Source: Vibrio lentus (GTDB taxonomy: Bacteria; Pseudomonadota; Gammaproteobacteria; Enterobacterales; Vibrionaceae). From it: DNA of 64,000 nucleotides. Under the pieces are notes generated by a model that was given only the letters and a program-made list of their open reading frames with translations, was not told the origin of the DNA and did not search any database. Position numbers and translations under genes: made by a program. Each line of letters opens with the position of its first letter. Within the stretch, counting starts at the first letter, position 1. Below are positions 49,586 to 58,646 of this stretch, one piece after another. Location: NCBI RefSeq assembly GCF_002875945.1, contig NZ_MCZK01000150.1:1-64000 (forward strand), read 5' to 3'.

Positions 49586-49608
49586 TTGGCACTAGGAAGG
49601 AATTTAGA

Positions 49609-50688
49609 ATGACATCAGAGCAGAATTTGCATCAATCCATGACACAAACGGTAGCCTACGATGGTCAACCTGCTCAGTTAGTTACCTTGTGCAACAAGCA
49701 CGGCATGCAAGTAACTTTCATGGATATTGGCGCGACTTGGTTGAGTTGTATTTTGCCAGTAAAGGGAAATCAGCGAGAAGTTCTGTTGGGTGTCGATTCA
49801 ATGGAAAACTTTCAGAAACAAGCCAGTTATCTTGGTGCGACGGTTGGGCGTTATGCCAACCGCATTGCCAATGGTCGTTTTAAAATTGATGGCACGGGTT
49901 ATAAGCTCGATGCGAATCAAGCTGGTAATACTTTACACGGTGGCTCTGATGGCTTTGATAAACGCCGCTGGCAGTTAACCGCTCAAACATCGATGTCGGT
50001 TGTTTATAGTTTAGTGTCTGCTGATGGTGACCAAGGCTTCCCGGGGTTGTTGAATGTGTCTGTGAGTTACGAGTTAACCGAAGACAACCGAGTGTCTATT
50101 GAGTACTTTGCGACAACCGACAAAGCAACGGTCGTGAACCTAACTAATCACGCTTACTTTAATTTACTTGGTGCAAACAGCGATCACGATTGTTTGTCTC
50201 ATATTGTCAGCATCAATGCCTCGCAATACCTACCGACAAATAAGGTGGGTATCCCATTAGGTAATTTGAAATCGGTGAAATCAACCAGCTTTGATTTCAA
50301 TCAGCCGATGATGATCTCTGAACGCTTATTGGGTGATGAACAGCAAAAAGCGGCCAAAGGTTATGATCATTCTTTTCTATTAGCGGAAAACTGTAAACGC
50401 GACCAATGTGCGGCTACAGTGACTTCGCCTGATGCACTTGTCACTCTGAAAGTCTTTTCAACCAAGCCAGCAATGCAGTTGTATACCGGTAATTGGTTGG
50501 GCGGAACACCTAATCGAAATGGTGGGTGCTACGAAGACTACGCAGGAATTGCATTGGAAACCCAGTTCTTACCCGACTCACCTAACCATCCAGAGTGGAA
50601 ACAGGGCAGTTGTATTCTTAGGCCTGAACAAGAATACCGCTACCGAACCTGTTATCAGTTTGAATTTTCGGGGGATTATTCAAACTAG
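49609..50688 (+). CDS. galM: Galactose mutarotase GalM
   Basis: A 359-aa aldose 1-epimerase that converts beta- to alpha-galactose, the form GalK uses and the product form of retaining beta-galactosidases. It has GATVGRYANRIANGRFKIDGTGYKLDANQAGNTLHGGSDGFDKRRW, the catalytic NLTNHAYFNLLG and the Glu-containing ALETQFLPDSPNHP. AGGAAGG precedes the ATG. A strong terminator follows the gene. Confidence 0.93.
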   Translation: MTSEQNLHQSMTQTVAYDGQPAQLVTLCNKHGMQVTFMDIGATWLSCILPVKGNQREVLLGVDSMENFQKQASYLGATVGRYANRIANGRFKIDGTGYKLDANQAGNTLHGGSDGFDKRRWQLTAQTSMSVVYSLVSADGDQGFPGLLNVSVSYELTEDNRVSIEYFATTDKATVVNLTNHAYFNLLGANSDHDCLSHIVSINASQYLPTNKVGIPLGNLKSVKSTSFDFNQPMMISERLLGDEQQKAAKGYDHSFLLAENCKRDQCAATVTSPDALVTLKVFSTKPAMQLYTGNWLGGTPNRNGGCYEDYAGIALETQFLPDSPNHPEWKQGSCILRPEQEYRYRTCYQFEFSGDYSN

Positions 50689-50764
50689 TCCGCTCTAGCT
50701 CAAAATGGTTTATGCCAAATTGGCGCCTAACAAAGGGAATTATTGTTGGGGAGAGTAAGGTAAG

Positions 50765-50803
50765 AAAGCCCTGACAGAATCACTTCTGTTAGGGCTTTTT
50801 TTT
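50765..50803 (+). terminator. galM terminator
   Basis: A 15-bp stem AAAGCCCTGACAGAA with TTCTGTTAGGGCTTT (one G-T pair) has a TCAC loop and is followed by eight T on the plus strand. Confidence 0.9.
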
Positions 50804-50882
50804 GTTTTCTATATTTAATGCTAACGGCTTAATGTTCAGCGGATTAGCAGGTTAGCGAAAGCAAGGAGAGGCTGCTATGCGG

Positions 50883-51932
50883 CTAGACGACTTTCTCAAC
50901 CGAGTTTCTGCGAACCAGAGTCGGAGAGAACATCATCGGCTCTGATGACACGCCTTCACCTTTCGCTAGGACAAGCGCTAAGCGAGTCGCTTTTTCTGCC
51001 ATCATTTGAATTGGGTAACGGATCGTAGTCAGCTTAGGATGAACATAACGAGCAATTAAGCCGTCATCAAAGCCAACAATAGAAACCTTGTCTGGCGCTT
51101 GAATTCCATTCTCATCAAGCACTGAGAGCGCGCCTGCTGCCATGTAATCGTTGTAAGCGACAAGGCCAGTGATTGGCAGAGATTTGGTTAATAGGTTGGT
51201 CATCGCATATTCACCACCATCACTGGTCGGCGCCGAATATTCGATATAGCTTTCAGACAACTCGATCTTGTAATCGCTTAATGCTGCTAGGTAGCCTTGC
51301 ACGCGCTCATCGGCATCTTCAATGCTATGAGAAGAGGCGATGCAGGCGATGTTTTTGTGGCCATGACGAATCAGATATTCAGTGGCAAGGTACGCGCCTT
51401 TCTTGTTATCTAAGAAAATACAACGCTCAGCAATTTCGGCAATATAGCGATTGATTAACACAAGGCCCTTTACTTCTTTTGCGTAGGCGATGAGCTCTTC
51501 ATCCGTTAATCCCTTTGAATGAATCACCAAGGCATCACAGCGACTATTGATCAGCAGTTCAATGGCTTGTCTCTCTTCTTCACGATCGTGAGAGCCATTG
51601 CCGACAAGGATATGTTTACCATTTTCTCGCGCAACGTTATCAACCGCTTTTACTAGTGTGCCAAAGAAAGGATCGGAGATATCGCCGACCAAGACACCGA
51701 CCGTGTTGGTACTTTGGCTGACTAACGCACGAGCATTCGCATTCGGGCGGTAACCCAGTTTAACCATCGCTTTGGTTACGGACTCAATCGAGCTTGCGCT
51801 TGCCTTCGGAGACTTGTTGATCACGCGAGATACGGTAGCGACTGATACGCCAGATTCTTTTGCGACATCCTTGATTGTTGCCATTAGGGACCTTTCTTGG
51901 GCTAAAAAAATGTTAACTGAAGTATTAAACAC
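50883..51932 (-). CDS. galR: GalR-like repressor, LacI family
   Basis: A 349-aa LacI/GalR repressor with HTH MATIKDVAKESGVSVATVSRVINKSPKASASSIESVTKAMVKLGYRPNANARALVSQ, strongly GalR-like (E. coli GalR begins MATIKDVARLAGVSVATVSRVINNSPKAS). The frame includes 16 extra N-terminal residues; ATG 51884 gives the family-typical start and has AAGGTCC-like sequence upstream. It should respond to galactose and bind the galE, ABC transporter and own-promoter boxes. A three-mismatch box lies upstream at 52017. Confidence 0.9.
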   Translation of the reverse strand: MFNTSVNIFLAQERSLMATIKDVAKESGVSVATVSRVINKSPKASASSIESVTKAMVKLGYRPNANARALVSQSTNTVGVLVGDISDPFFGTLVKAVDNVARENGKHILVGNGSHDREEERQAIELLINSRCDALVIHSKGLTDEELIAYAKEVKGLVLINRYIAEIAERCIFLDNKKGAYLATEYLIRHGHKNIACIASSHSIEDADERVQGYLAALSDYKIELSESYIEYSAPTSDGGEYAMTNLLTKSLPITGLVAYNDYMAAGALSVLDENGIQAPDKVSIVGFDDGLIARYVHPKLTTIRYPIQMMAEKATRLALVLAKGEGVSSEPMMFSPTLVRRNSVEKVV

Positions 51933-52016
51933 CCATTGTGTAATAAGTGCAATTAGTGTCTTTTTTATATTTCACTTCAGTCCGCTTACCCTATGAATTT
52001 ATTGATAATATTTGAA

Positions 52017-52032
52017 GTGTAAACGTTGTCCT
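52017..52032. promoter_or_regulatory. Partial GalR box upstream of galR
   Basis: GTGTAAACGTTGTCCT matches the GalR consensus at 13 of 16 positions, with a perfect left half. It suggests weak autoregulation. Confidence 0.4.
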
Positions 52033-52182
52033 GATTGGGTGGGTAGGAAAGGTGGAAGCTGTTAGATTGTGAGGTTTTTTAACGGCTAAACAGTTAATAC
52101 AGCTAAACCAATTACAGTTTAATTAATGACAGATTAACCGCTAATGCATCTGAAACAGCGAATACATCTGAAAAAGCAAAAA

Positions 52183-52207
52183 TCGCGGTCAACAAAGTCG
52201 ACCGCGA
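52183..52207 (-). terminator. ptsG terminator
   Basis: Perfect 8-bp arms TCGCGGTC and GACCGCGA have a 9-nt loop. A TTTTTGCTTTTTC tract follows on the minus strand. Confidence 0.75.
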
Positions 52208-52259
52208 ATTAGAGAGCGAAAGCTTAAGGCTAAGCTCTGGGGAATTGTCTGGTCTTGAA

Positions 52260-53669
52260 CTAGTTATTGTTCATCCAGTCGACCATTTGGGTTTTGTAAA
52301 CATCACTGTTGCCACCGAAAATAGCCTGTACGCCAGTGCCGACTCTTACCACACCTGCAGCGCCGAGCTGTTTCAGTTTCGCTTCGTCGACTTTGTCCTG
52401 CTCGACGATTTGGATTCTTAAGCGCGTAATACAAGCATCAGTGCTTAAGATGTTCTGCTTACCACCAAACGCGCTCACCAATTCACTGGCGAATTCAGAG
52501 CTGGTGTCGTTGATGATGGTGCTGTTGTCTTGTTTTTCACGACCTGGTGTTTTTAAATCGAACGTCTTGATGAACCATGTGAATACAACGTAGTAAAGTG
52601 CCGCGTATGCCAGACCTAGCGGAATGATCATCCAGCCTTTGGTTGAGATGCCGAAGAAGGTCACATAGTCGATCAAACCTGCACTAAAGCTATAGCCGTG
52701 TTTAACACCCAGTAGAATACACAGTGGGTAAGCAAGGCCGGCAATGATCGCGTGAATCACGTAGAGCAATGGTGAGATGAACATGAACGCAAACTCGATT
52801 GGCTCTGTGATGCCCGTCAGGAATGACGTCAGTGCTGCAGAAATCATGATGCCCATAACCTTGGTACGGTTCTCTGGTTTCGCTGCGCGACCAATCGCGA
52901 TGGCTGCGGCAGGAAGGCCAAACATCTTGAATAGGAAGCCACCTGCTAGGTTGCCTGCATTTGGATCGCCTGCGAAGAAACGTGGGATTTCACCGTGGAA
53001 TACTTGCCCCGCAGAGTTAATGAATTCGCCCGTTTGCAGCTGAATAATCACGTTGATGACGTGGTGCAAACCAAATGGAATCAATGCACGTTCTGCGGTG
53101 CCATAAGCCCAAAAGGCCATCAGTGGGTTTTGTTCTGTTGCCCAAGCGCCAAACCAATCAATGCCTGCGCCAATCGGCTGCCAGATAAAGGCAATCGCGA
53201 TACCCAAGAACAGCATAGAAAATGAGGTCACGATTGGGACAAAGCGCTTACCCGCAAAGAAGGCCAAGTAGGCTGGCATCTTAATGGTGTAAAAGCGGTT
53301 AAACATATAGGCGCCAACCGCACCAGAGATGATACCGCCCAGTACGCCAGTATCAATATGCTCAACACCAAGTACGCTCGCCATTACCTTCAGTGTTGCC
53401 ACCAAAACGTAATAACCGATACCTGCCGCTACTGCACCCACACCGTCATTGTTGGTGAATGAAATCGCGACACCTAATGCAAAAATCAGTGGCAGGTTAC
53501 CAAAGACCGCGCCACCGGCTTCCGCCATTAATTCAGAAACCACAGGTGGGATAATCCCGAATTGCGCCGAGCCAATACCCAACAAAATACCCGCAGCGGG
53601 CATTGAGGCTATGGGCAACATCAAGGCTTTACCGACCTTAGACAGGTTGGCAAAAAAGTTAGCAAACAT
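52260..53669 (-). CDS. ptsG: PTS glucose permease PtsG (IICB)
   Basis: A 469-aa phosphotransferase permease. The IIC membrane domain starts [36 protein letters not shown]. It carries [21 protein letters not shown], the sugar-binding region [12 protein letters not shown] and [12 protein letters not shown]. After the linker KTPGREKQD, the IIB domain has the phosphorylated Cys in DACITRLRI. The closest match by eye is E. coli PtsG rather than NagE, which also carries a IIA domain. It imports and phosphorylates glucose. It is divergent from an SgrR-like regulator. Confidence 0.88.
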   Translation of the reverse strand: MFANFFANLSKVGKALMLPIASMPAAGILLGIGSAQFGIIPPVVSELMAEAGGAVFGNLPLIFALGVAISFTNNDGVGAVAAGIGYYVLVATLKVMASVLGVEHIDTGVLGGIISGAVGAYMFNRFYTIKMPAYLAFFAGKRFVPIVTSFSMLFLGIAIAFIWQPIGAGIDWFGAWATEQNPLMAFWAYGTAERALIPFGLHHVINVIIQLQTGEFINSAGQVFHGEIPRFFAGDPNAGNLAGGFLFKMFGLPAAAIAIGRAAKPENRTKVMGIMISAALTSFLTGITEPIEFAFMFISPLLYVIHAIIAGLAYPLCILLGVKHGYSFSAGLIDYVTFFGISTKGWMIIPLGLAYAALYYVVFTWFIKTFDLKTPGREKQDNSTIINDTSSEFASELVSAFGGKQNILSTDACITRLRIQIVEQDKVDEAKLKQLGAAGVVRVGTGVQAIFGGNSDVYKTQMVDWMNNN

Positions 53670-54075
53670 ACATATACTCCAATTTGTTATATAAAATTTG
53701 GGGGCGCAATATCATCGGTGAGTCATGGCAAAAGGGGGATTAGCGATAGCATCGAGATTATGGTTTGCAGGGGGTAGGAGCATAAACATAAAGTAGGTTG
53801 CTATCGCTAAAGCTTTTAAAATGTGAATTTGCCAGTGATGGAGGGAGTCTTTTCTTGTGAATGCTTTTTTGCACTCAACTATCGATGAATTATCTTCGCC
53901 TGAAATACTCAACCGTAGGGCTGCGCTAGAATCTGAGGCTATTTTTGCTAAAAATGAGGCAGGAAAAAAGAGCGTGATTTTTAGATTTTAAGTTCCTTAT
54001 AACGAAGTTTTTAGACCTTTTTACTTGAGTTAGGTACTGATGAGCTAATATAAGGAACTCAAACTTAGCTTTGGA
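53670..54075. other. 406-bp ptsG/sgrR-like divergent control region
   Basis: Two widely spaced perfect inverted repeats of 11 bp occur. TTAGCGATAGC at 53740-53750 pairs with GCTATCGCTAA at 53800-53810. AGTTCCTTATA at 53991-54001 pairs with TATAAGGAACT at 54049-54059, just before the SgrR-like start. Both promoters must lie here. A 66-residue frame on the minus strand is not convincing. Confidence 0.55.
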
Positions 54076-55860
54076 GTGCCTGTTTTGGAGAGTATTAACC
54101 TTTTTCGATACTACGAACGCCTAGAAGAATTTGAATTGTTGGTTGAGCATGCTGTCACGCTTGCTGAGACCGCAGGCAAGATGTGCACCAGCCCAAGACA
54201 TGCGCGCGCCATTCTTAAACAGATGAGTGGGCTAAAGTGGATTGCTTGGATACCACGAGTAGGGCGAAATCAGCGTTCGACTCTGATTCGTCGCATCGAC
54301 CGCACCGAGGTGAAGCGCACGATTGCCTTGGAGTGGATCAAAGAGAGCAAATACGACCGCGCTCTGGAGTTTCTTGAATACAACCAAGTGGTTTTCGAAC
54401 AATTATTGAAGCAGACTTCTGGAGCACAAGTGACAGAAGGCAAAGTGAGTGTTCAGCTGACTTACAATCGCCCGTTTGCTTCTCTCTCCCCAACAAGGCC
54501 GCATCGTAATAGTGAGCGCTATTTGATTCGTCAGATCCACTCTTGTTTGGTTTCAATGAGCCCAGAGGGTGAGTTAATTCCTAATATTGCACACCATTGG
54601 GAAGCGGATGAAAATTGGAAAGTGTGGACGTTTTATCTTCGCCCCTCAGTGAGTTTTCATTCTGGTGACAAGGTCGATGCTGAGGTTGTCTCGCAACTGT
54701 TGCTTGAGCTGCAAGCACTTCCATACTATCAAAATGAACTCGACCATCTTGAAGCCATCACAGTTGAAACTCCTTATCGATTCTCGGTTCAACTCAGTCG
54801 CAGTGACAAGGGCTTTGCGGCGTTAATGAGTGACTTAAAATATTCACTTCAACCTCCAGAACAACTCAAAAACTCATCATCTAATGTTGTCGGTTGCGGC
54901 ATCTTTGCCCTTGAGCTGCATTCAGACAGCAAGCTGACCCTAGCGGCTAATGAGCATTTTCATGGCTTCCGATCTTTGACGGATAAAGTGACGATTTGGT
55001 CTTTGAACACGGCCTCAACGAACCATGACCAAGCCTCTGGTGATTCACAGACGCTTCCTGACACAGAGCAGTACTCTAAGAAAGTCATCACCAACGCGAG
55101 CAGTGAGCCCAATGAGAGTGTATTGGAAAACAGCAATACGCCAGACTCGCAACATACCGCATCAAGAGCTCGAATAGAGGAAGGGTGTTTGTTTGTGATT
55201 TTCAATCAGAACAACTCTAGCTTGTCTTACCTTCAGCGTCGTTGGTTGAGTGAACGACTGAATGGAGAAGAAATCTGGCGTCAGCTCGAACTCAATGAAA
55301 CGACATTTGGCGCCGAAATAGCGCACAACTTCTTCCCTTTCTGGCATAACGTTAAACACATCAGAAGCCAATCGATCGAATTGCCTCGCTCAGTTCGGAT
55401 TGCCTGCTATTCACATTTAGGTGTTCAACGCAGTGCCAAAGCCGCGGTGCAAATATTGGCGAAAGAAGGCATTGAAGCGCAGATCAATCTTTACTCATTC
55501 GAAGCCTTTATAGAGAAAGCACAGGGTGATGGTTTCAGTGAAGAGATCGTCTTAAGTAGCCTTAACCTTGATGACAATCGCCAAGTGTCGGCTCTGTTGT
55601 ACTTTTTGAGTGATCCTGTGCTGCATGCCACGATTGGAGCTGACGTGAGTGAATGGCTGGTGGCTGAACTTAACCGTATCCGAGAGGATTTCTCACCCAA
55701 TGAATACCTTAATCAGCTTGAGCAATTGGGCTCTGTGCTTATCTACGAAGGTTTAATTACTCCGATGCTCCACCATAGGCAAACACTCAGCTTTCTGGAT
55801 ATCTTTAAAGGTGTGGAAATCACGGCTTGGGGTTGGCCAAAATTGAGTGAGATTTGGTAA
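54076..55860 (+). CDS. SgrR-like transcriptional regulator with solute-binding domain
   Basis: A 594-aa regulator. The N-terminal winged-helix region includes AETAGKMCTSPRHARAILKQMSGLKWIAWIPRVGRNQRSTL. An SBP_bac_5 oligopeptide-binding-type domain follows (LIPNIAHHWEADENWKVWTFYLRPSVSFHSGDKVDAEVV). This is the SgrR architecture, and E. coli SgrR senses glucose-phosphate stress and activates the sgrS RNA. The region between about residues 318 and 370 is Ser/Thr/Asn-rich and longer than in E. coli SgrR, probably a flexible insertion. The start is uncertain: GTG 54076 or TTG 54085 (better spaced from TTGGAG). Its place opposite ptsG suggests control of glucose uptake. Confidence 0.82.
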   Translation: MPVLESINLFRYYERLEEFELLVEHAVTLAETAGKMCTSPRHARAILKQMSGLKWIAWIPRVGRNQRSTLIRRIDRTEVKRTIALEWIKESKYDRALEFLEYNQVVFEQLLKQTSGAQVTEGKVSVQLTYNRPFASLSPTRPHRNSERYLIRQIHSCLVSMSPEGELIPNIAHHWEADENWKVWTFYLRPSVSFHSGDKVDAEVVSQLLLELQALPYYQNELDHLEAITVETPYRFSVQLSRSDKGFAALMSDLKYSLQPPEQLKNSSSNVVGCGIFALELHSDSKLTLAANEHFHGFRSLTDKVTIWSLNTASTNHDQASGDSQTLPDTEQYSKKVITNASSEPNESVLENSNTPDSQHTASRARIEEGCLFVIFNQNNSSLSYLQRRWLSERLNGEEIWRQLELNETTFGAEIAHNFFPFWHNVKHIRSQSIELPRSVRIACYSHLGVQRSAKAAVQILAKEGIEAQINLYSFEAFIEKAQGDGFSEEIVLSSLNLDDNRQVSALLYFLSDPVLHATIGADVSEWLVAELNRIREDFSPNEYLNQLEQLGSVLIYEGLITPMLHHRQTLSFLDIFKGVEITAWGWPKLSEIW

Positions 55861-56009
55861 CAGTCACTGACAACTTTTATGCTCTTTATTGACCAGAATG
55901 AGATCTTTACCGCTTGTAATTATTAGGCTTACTGATAGTGTTAGATTTGTGTTTTACTGAATTTTAGTAAATTGTCAGTAAGTAAAAAATGAATCAATAT
56001 AGGAAGTGA

Positions 56010-56345
<336 letters not shown>

Positions 56346-56402
56346 GTTGTCTCGTTTGGTCGGTGAGCTTGTTCGTTATAAGCTCATCGACTTATCTGTA
56401 CT

Positions 56403-56466
56403 CAAAGCTCCAAATTATCAAAGCTCCAAAATAACCAAAGCTTCAAAATAACCAAAGCCCTCAAAG
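56403..56466. repeat. Degenerate 17-bp tandem repeat abutting a stop codon
   Basis: The unit CAAAGCTCCAAAATAAC occurs about 3.8 times with variations, ending 1 bp from the stop codon of the minus-strand gamma-glutamylcyclotransferase-like gene. Confidence 0.75.
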
Positions 56467-56467
56467 A

Positions 56468-57022
56468 TTAGCTACGAACAGCCAGTATCAAACCATCGAT
56501 GACACTGTGGTGGTGATCCGACACCCCGGCAAGATTGCTGTATTTTGGTTGGTGACGATCATTTTCTAATGGATGGTGCCAACCCTGAGTATGTTCCACA
56601 AAATGTGCGGCAAAGCTTTCAGACACTTCTAAACATCCCGCCATAACGGTATCGACATAGGTTTGAACGATAGGGCTGTTTTCACAAGGCGCTTGAATCT
56701 CATCTTTGATGTATACCCAAATCGATTGATCCTGCTTGAACTCAGTCTGGCTCTCTATCTGATCGGCTTTGAGTTCGATTCTGTGATAACCACGCTCACG
56801 ACGATCAAATTCAGCCAATGCAACATCATCGACCTCAAGCAAAACACCATTCACTTGTCCCTCACCAAGATTGACGATCAAAGGTGATAAAACGTAGCTG
56901 TCATCGATCTTACTCCAGTGACGCACTAGGCCATGAACAATTGCAGGGATCGCTTGCCCAGTTTGACCGGTAAGTTGACGTGAAGAAGAGTTGATCAAGC
57001 TGCCATAACCAAAAATATACAT
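56468..57022 (-). CDS. Gamma-glutamylcyclotransferase-like protein
   Basis: A 184-aa protein of the AIG2/GGCT superfamily. The hallmark YGSL motif is in MYIFGYGSLINSSSRQLTGQTG and the likely catalytic Glu is in ALAEFDRRERGYHRIEL. ATG 57022 is chosen because AAGGAAC sits just upstream; 19 extra residues in the longer frame lack support. The protein could act on gamma-glutamyl-amine or glutathione-related compounds, but the substrate is not known. It is convergent with ygjH and has short repeats at its 3' end. Confidence 0.85.
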   Translation of the reverse strand: MYIFGYGSLINSSSRQLTGQTGQAIPAIVHGLVRHWSKIDDSYVLSPLIVNLGEGQVNGVLLEVDDVALAEFDRRERGYHRIELKADQIESQTEFKQDQSIWVYIKDEIQAPCENSPIVQTYVDTVMAGCLEVSESFAAHFVEHTQGWHHPLENDRHQPKYSNLAGVSDHHHSVIDGLILAVRS

Positions 57023-57310
57023 CGTGTTCCTTATCTGAGTTCTTCCATTTAAGTCTAGTCTTACTATATGTGTCGCCATGGCAAAAGTCAGTAAGTTTAT
57101 ATTTACACATCTATAGGTCTTTATGACTCTTTGAGTTGTGTTTTTTTGACTTATTTATTGGCGGGTGAACTCTGCGAGTGGTTGTTTTTACTGGCTTTAT
57201 CTATTTGGCTCGTTTCATGCAATGTGATCAGCATATTGCATCGATTCCGATGCACACCAAATTTGGTTTAGGTAATCCCTTGACCGCTTATCTGAGAATT
57301 AGGAGCGAGT

Positions 57311-58495
57311 TTGTTAAATATCACAGATAAAAGTGTAGAAGACGCGATTCCAGCTTACCTGCGTTTAGGCTTTCGACCTTTCTTCTTTCTCGGCAGTCTC
57401 TATGCCGTGATTGCCATTGTGGCGTGGGTCATCATGTTTCAAAACGGTCAGCCTGAGGTTTTAACAGTGCCAGCGTTGTGGTGGCACGTACACGAAATGT
57501 TATTTGGTTTTGCCATGGCGATTGTTGTGGGTTTTGTTTTAACCGCCGTACAAACGTGGACTGGCGTTAATGGCACTAAGCATCATCGATTAGCCGTATT
57601 AGTCGGCTTGTGGTTAGCACCTCGTATCTTATTTTGGACACCAGCGCCGTTATGGCTGATCTCATCGGTTGAGGCACTGTTCTTAATCTTCGCCGCTTAT
57701 GAGATTGGTTTTCGAGTTGTAAAATCGAAAGGGTGGAAGAACCTGTTCTTTATCCCGCTCTTTATACTGGCTATCGTGGCGAACTTTGCGAGCTACGCGA
57801 CCATTAAGGGCATGCCTCCATTCCCGTCATCTGCGGTATGGCAAGCGATGTTGTGGTGGTTTACTTTGCTGTTGTCGGTAATGGGCGGACGAGTGATTCC
57901 GTTCTTCACGGCACGTCGCTTTGACTTTGAGAAAGCGCAGCCGTTGGTTTGGTTGGAATGGCTGGCGAATCTACCTTTGGTTGGATTGTTTGTTCTGAGC
58001 TTTTTCCCGTTAACCTTTGCTCAAGTGGGCAATGAGTTGATGGTTTTTGCGGGTGTTACTCAGTTGGTGCGCTTTGTCCGTTGGAAGCCTTGGACGACGT
58101 TATCTGAGCCATTAGTGTGGTCACTGCATGCGGCTTACTTGTGTATCCCTTTAAGCTTGTTGCTAAGAGGTTTGTTAGACAACCCATTTGCCAGTCATAA
58201 CATGTTGCACCTGTTTGCGATTGGTGGCTTGAGCGGTTTGATTCTCGCGATGATTACTCGTGTGACCATGGGACACACAGGTCGTGCGATTTACAAAGGG
58301 CCAAGCATGGCGTTAGCGTTCGCAGCCATTTTCATTGCCGCGTTAGTGCGTAGTTTGGGTGTGACCTTCTTCCCGGCTTACTTGTTTGAGATGGTTAACA
58401 TCAGCGCGGGTTTATGGACGCTGGCATTCGGTCTGTTTATCTGGAAATTCGGCATGATGCTATTGACCCCAAGAGTGGATGGTCATCCGGGGTAA
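57311..58495 (+). CDS. nnrS: NnrS family protein
   Basis: A 394-aa inner-membrane heme/copper protein with about 12 predicted helices. It matches NnrS by PAYLRLGFRPFFFLGSLYAVIAIVAW, WHVHEMLFGFAMAIVVGFVLTAVQTWTG, GGRVIPFFTARRF and HLFAIGGLSGLILAMITRVTMGHTGR. NnrS contributes to nitric oxide resistance, possibly by protecting iron metabolism, and is widespread in vibrios. The TTG start has a good ribosome binding site (AGGAGCG). No clear NsrR or NorR site was identified upstream. A terminator follows. Confidence 0.92.
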   Translation: MLNITDKSVEDAIPAYLRLGFRPFFFLGSLYAVIAIVAWVIMFQNGQPEVLTVPALWWHVHEMLFGFAMAIVVGFVLTAVQTWTGVNGTKHHRLAVLVGLWLAPRILFWTPAPLWLISSVEALFLIFAAYEIGFRVVKSKGWKNLFFIPLFILAIVANFASYATIKGMPPFPSSAVWQAMLWWFTLLLSVMGGRVIPFFTARRFDFEKAQPLVWLEWLANLPLVGLFVLSFFPLTFAQVGNELMVFAGVTQLVRFVRWKPWTTLSEPLVWSLHAAYLCIPLSLLLRGLLDNPFASHNMLHLFAIGGLSGLILAMITRVTMGHTGRAIYKGPSMALAFAAIFIAALVRSLGVTFFPAYLFEMVNISAGLWTLAFGLFIWKFGMMLLTPRVDGHPG

Positions 58496-58538
58496 TCAGT
58501 GCTTTGATTTAGCCTATTGGTTAAGCCTGCAGATAATG

Positions 58539-58563
58539 AAAGGGAAGCAATGAGCTTCCCTTT
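58539..58563 (+). terminator. nnrS terminator
   Basis: Perfect arms AAAGGGAAGC and GCTTCCCTTT have an AATGA loop and are followed by TTTTG on the plus strand. Confidence 0.85.
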
Positions 58564-58646
58564 TTTGATCGTGTTGAAAGTGCACTTTCATTACTTTCTC
58601 TGCTCGCTCGTTAGCTATTAACTATTAGGTATTCACGATTAGCTCG

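Larger units (their letters stand above)
51933..52259. other. 327-bp galR-ptsG gap
   Basis: It holds the galR promoter with the partial GalR box (52017-52032), degenerate repeats around 52080-52170 (AGCTAAACCA-like and CAGCGAATACATCTGAAA-like units) and the ptsG terminator (52183-52207). No gene is seen. Confidence 0.5.

Noticed and set aside
52260-53669. Assignment of the PTS permease as NagE
   Set aside because: The protein stops after the IIB domain and matches PtsG more closely throughout; NagE usually carries a IIA domain.
53712-53912. 66-residue minus-strand frame near ptsG, considered as an SgrT-like peptide
   Set aside because: It has no resemblance to SgrT, no good ribosome binding site, and spans one arm pair of an inverted repeat. 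It remains unproven.
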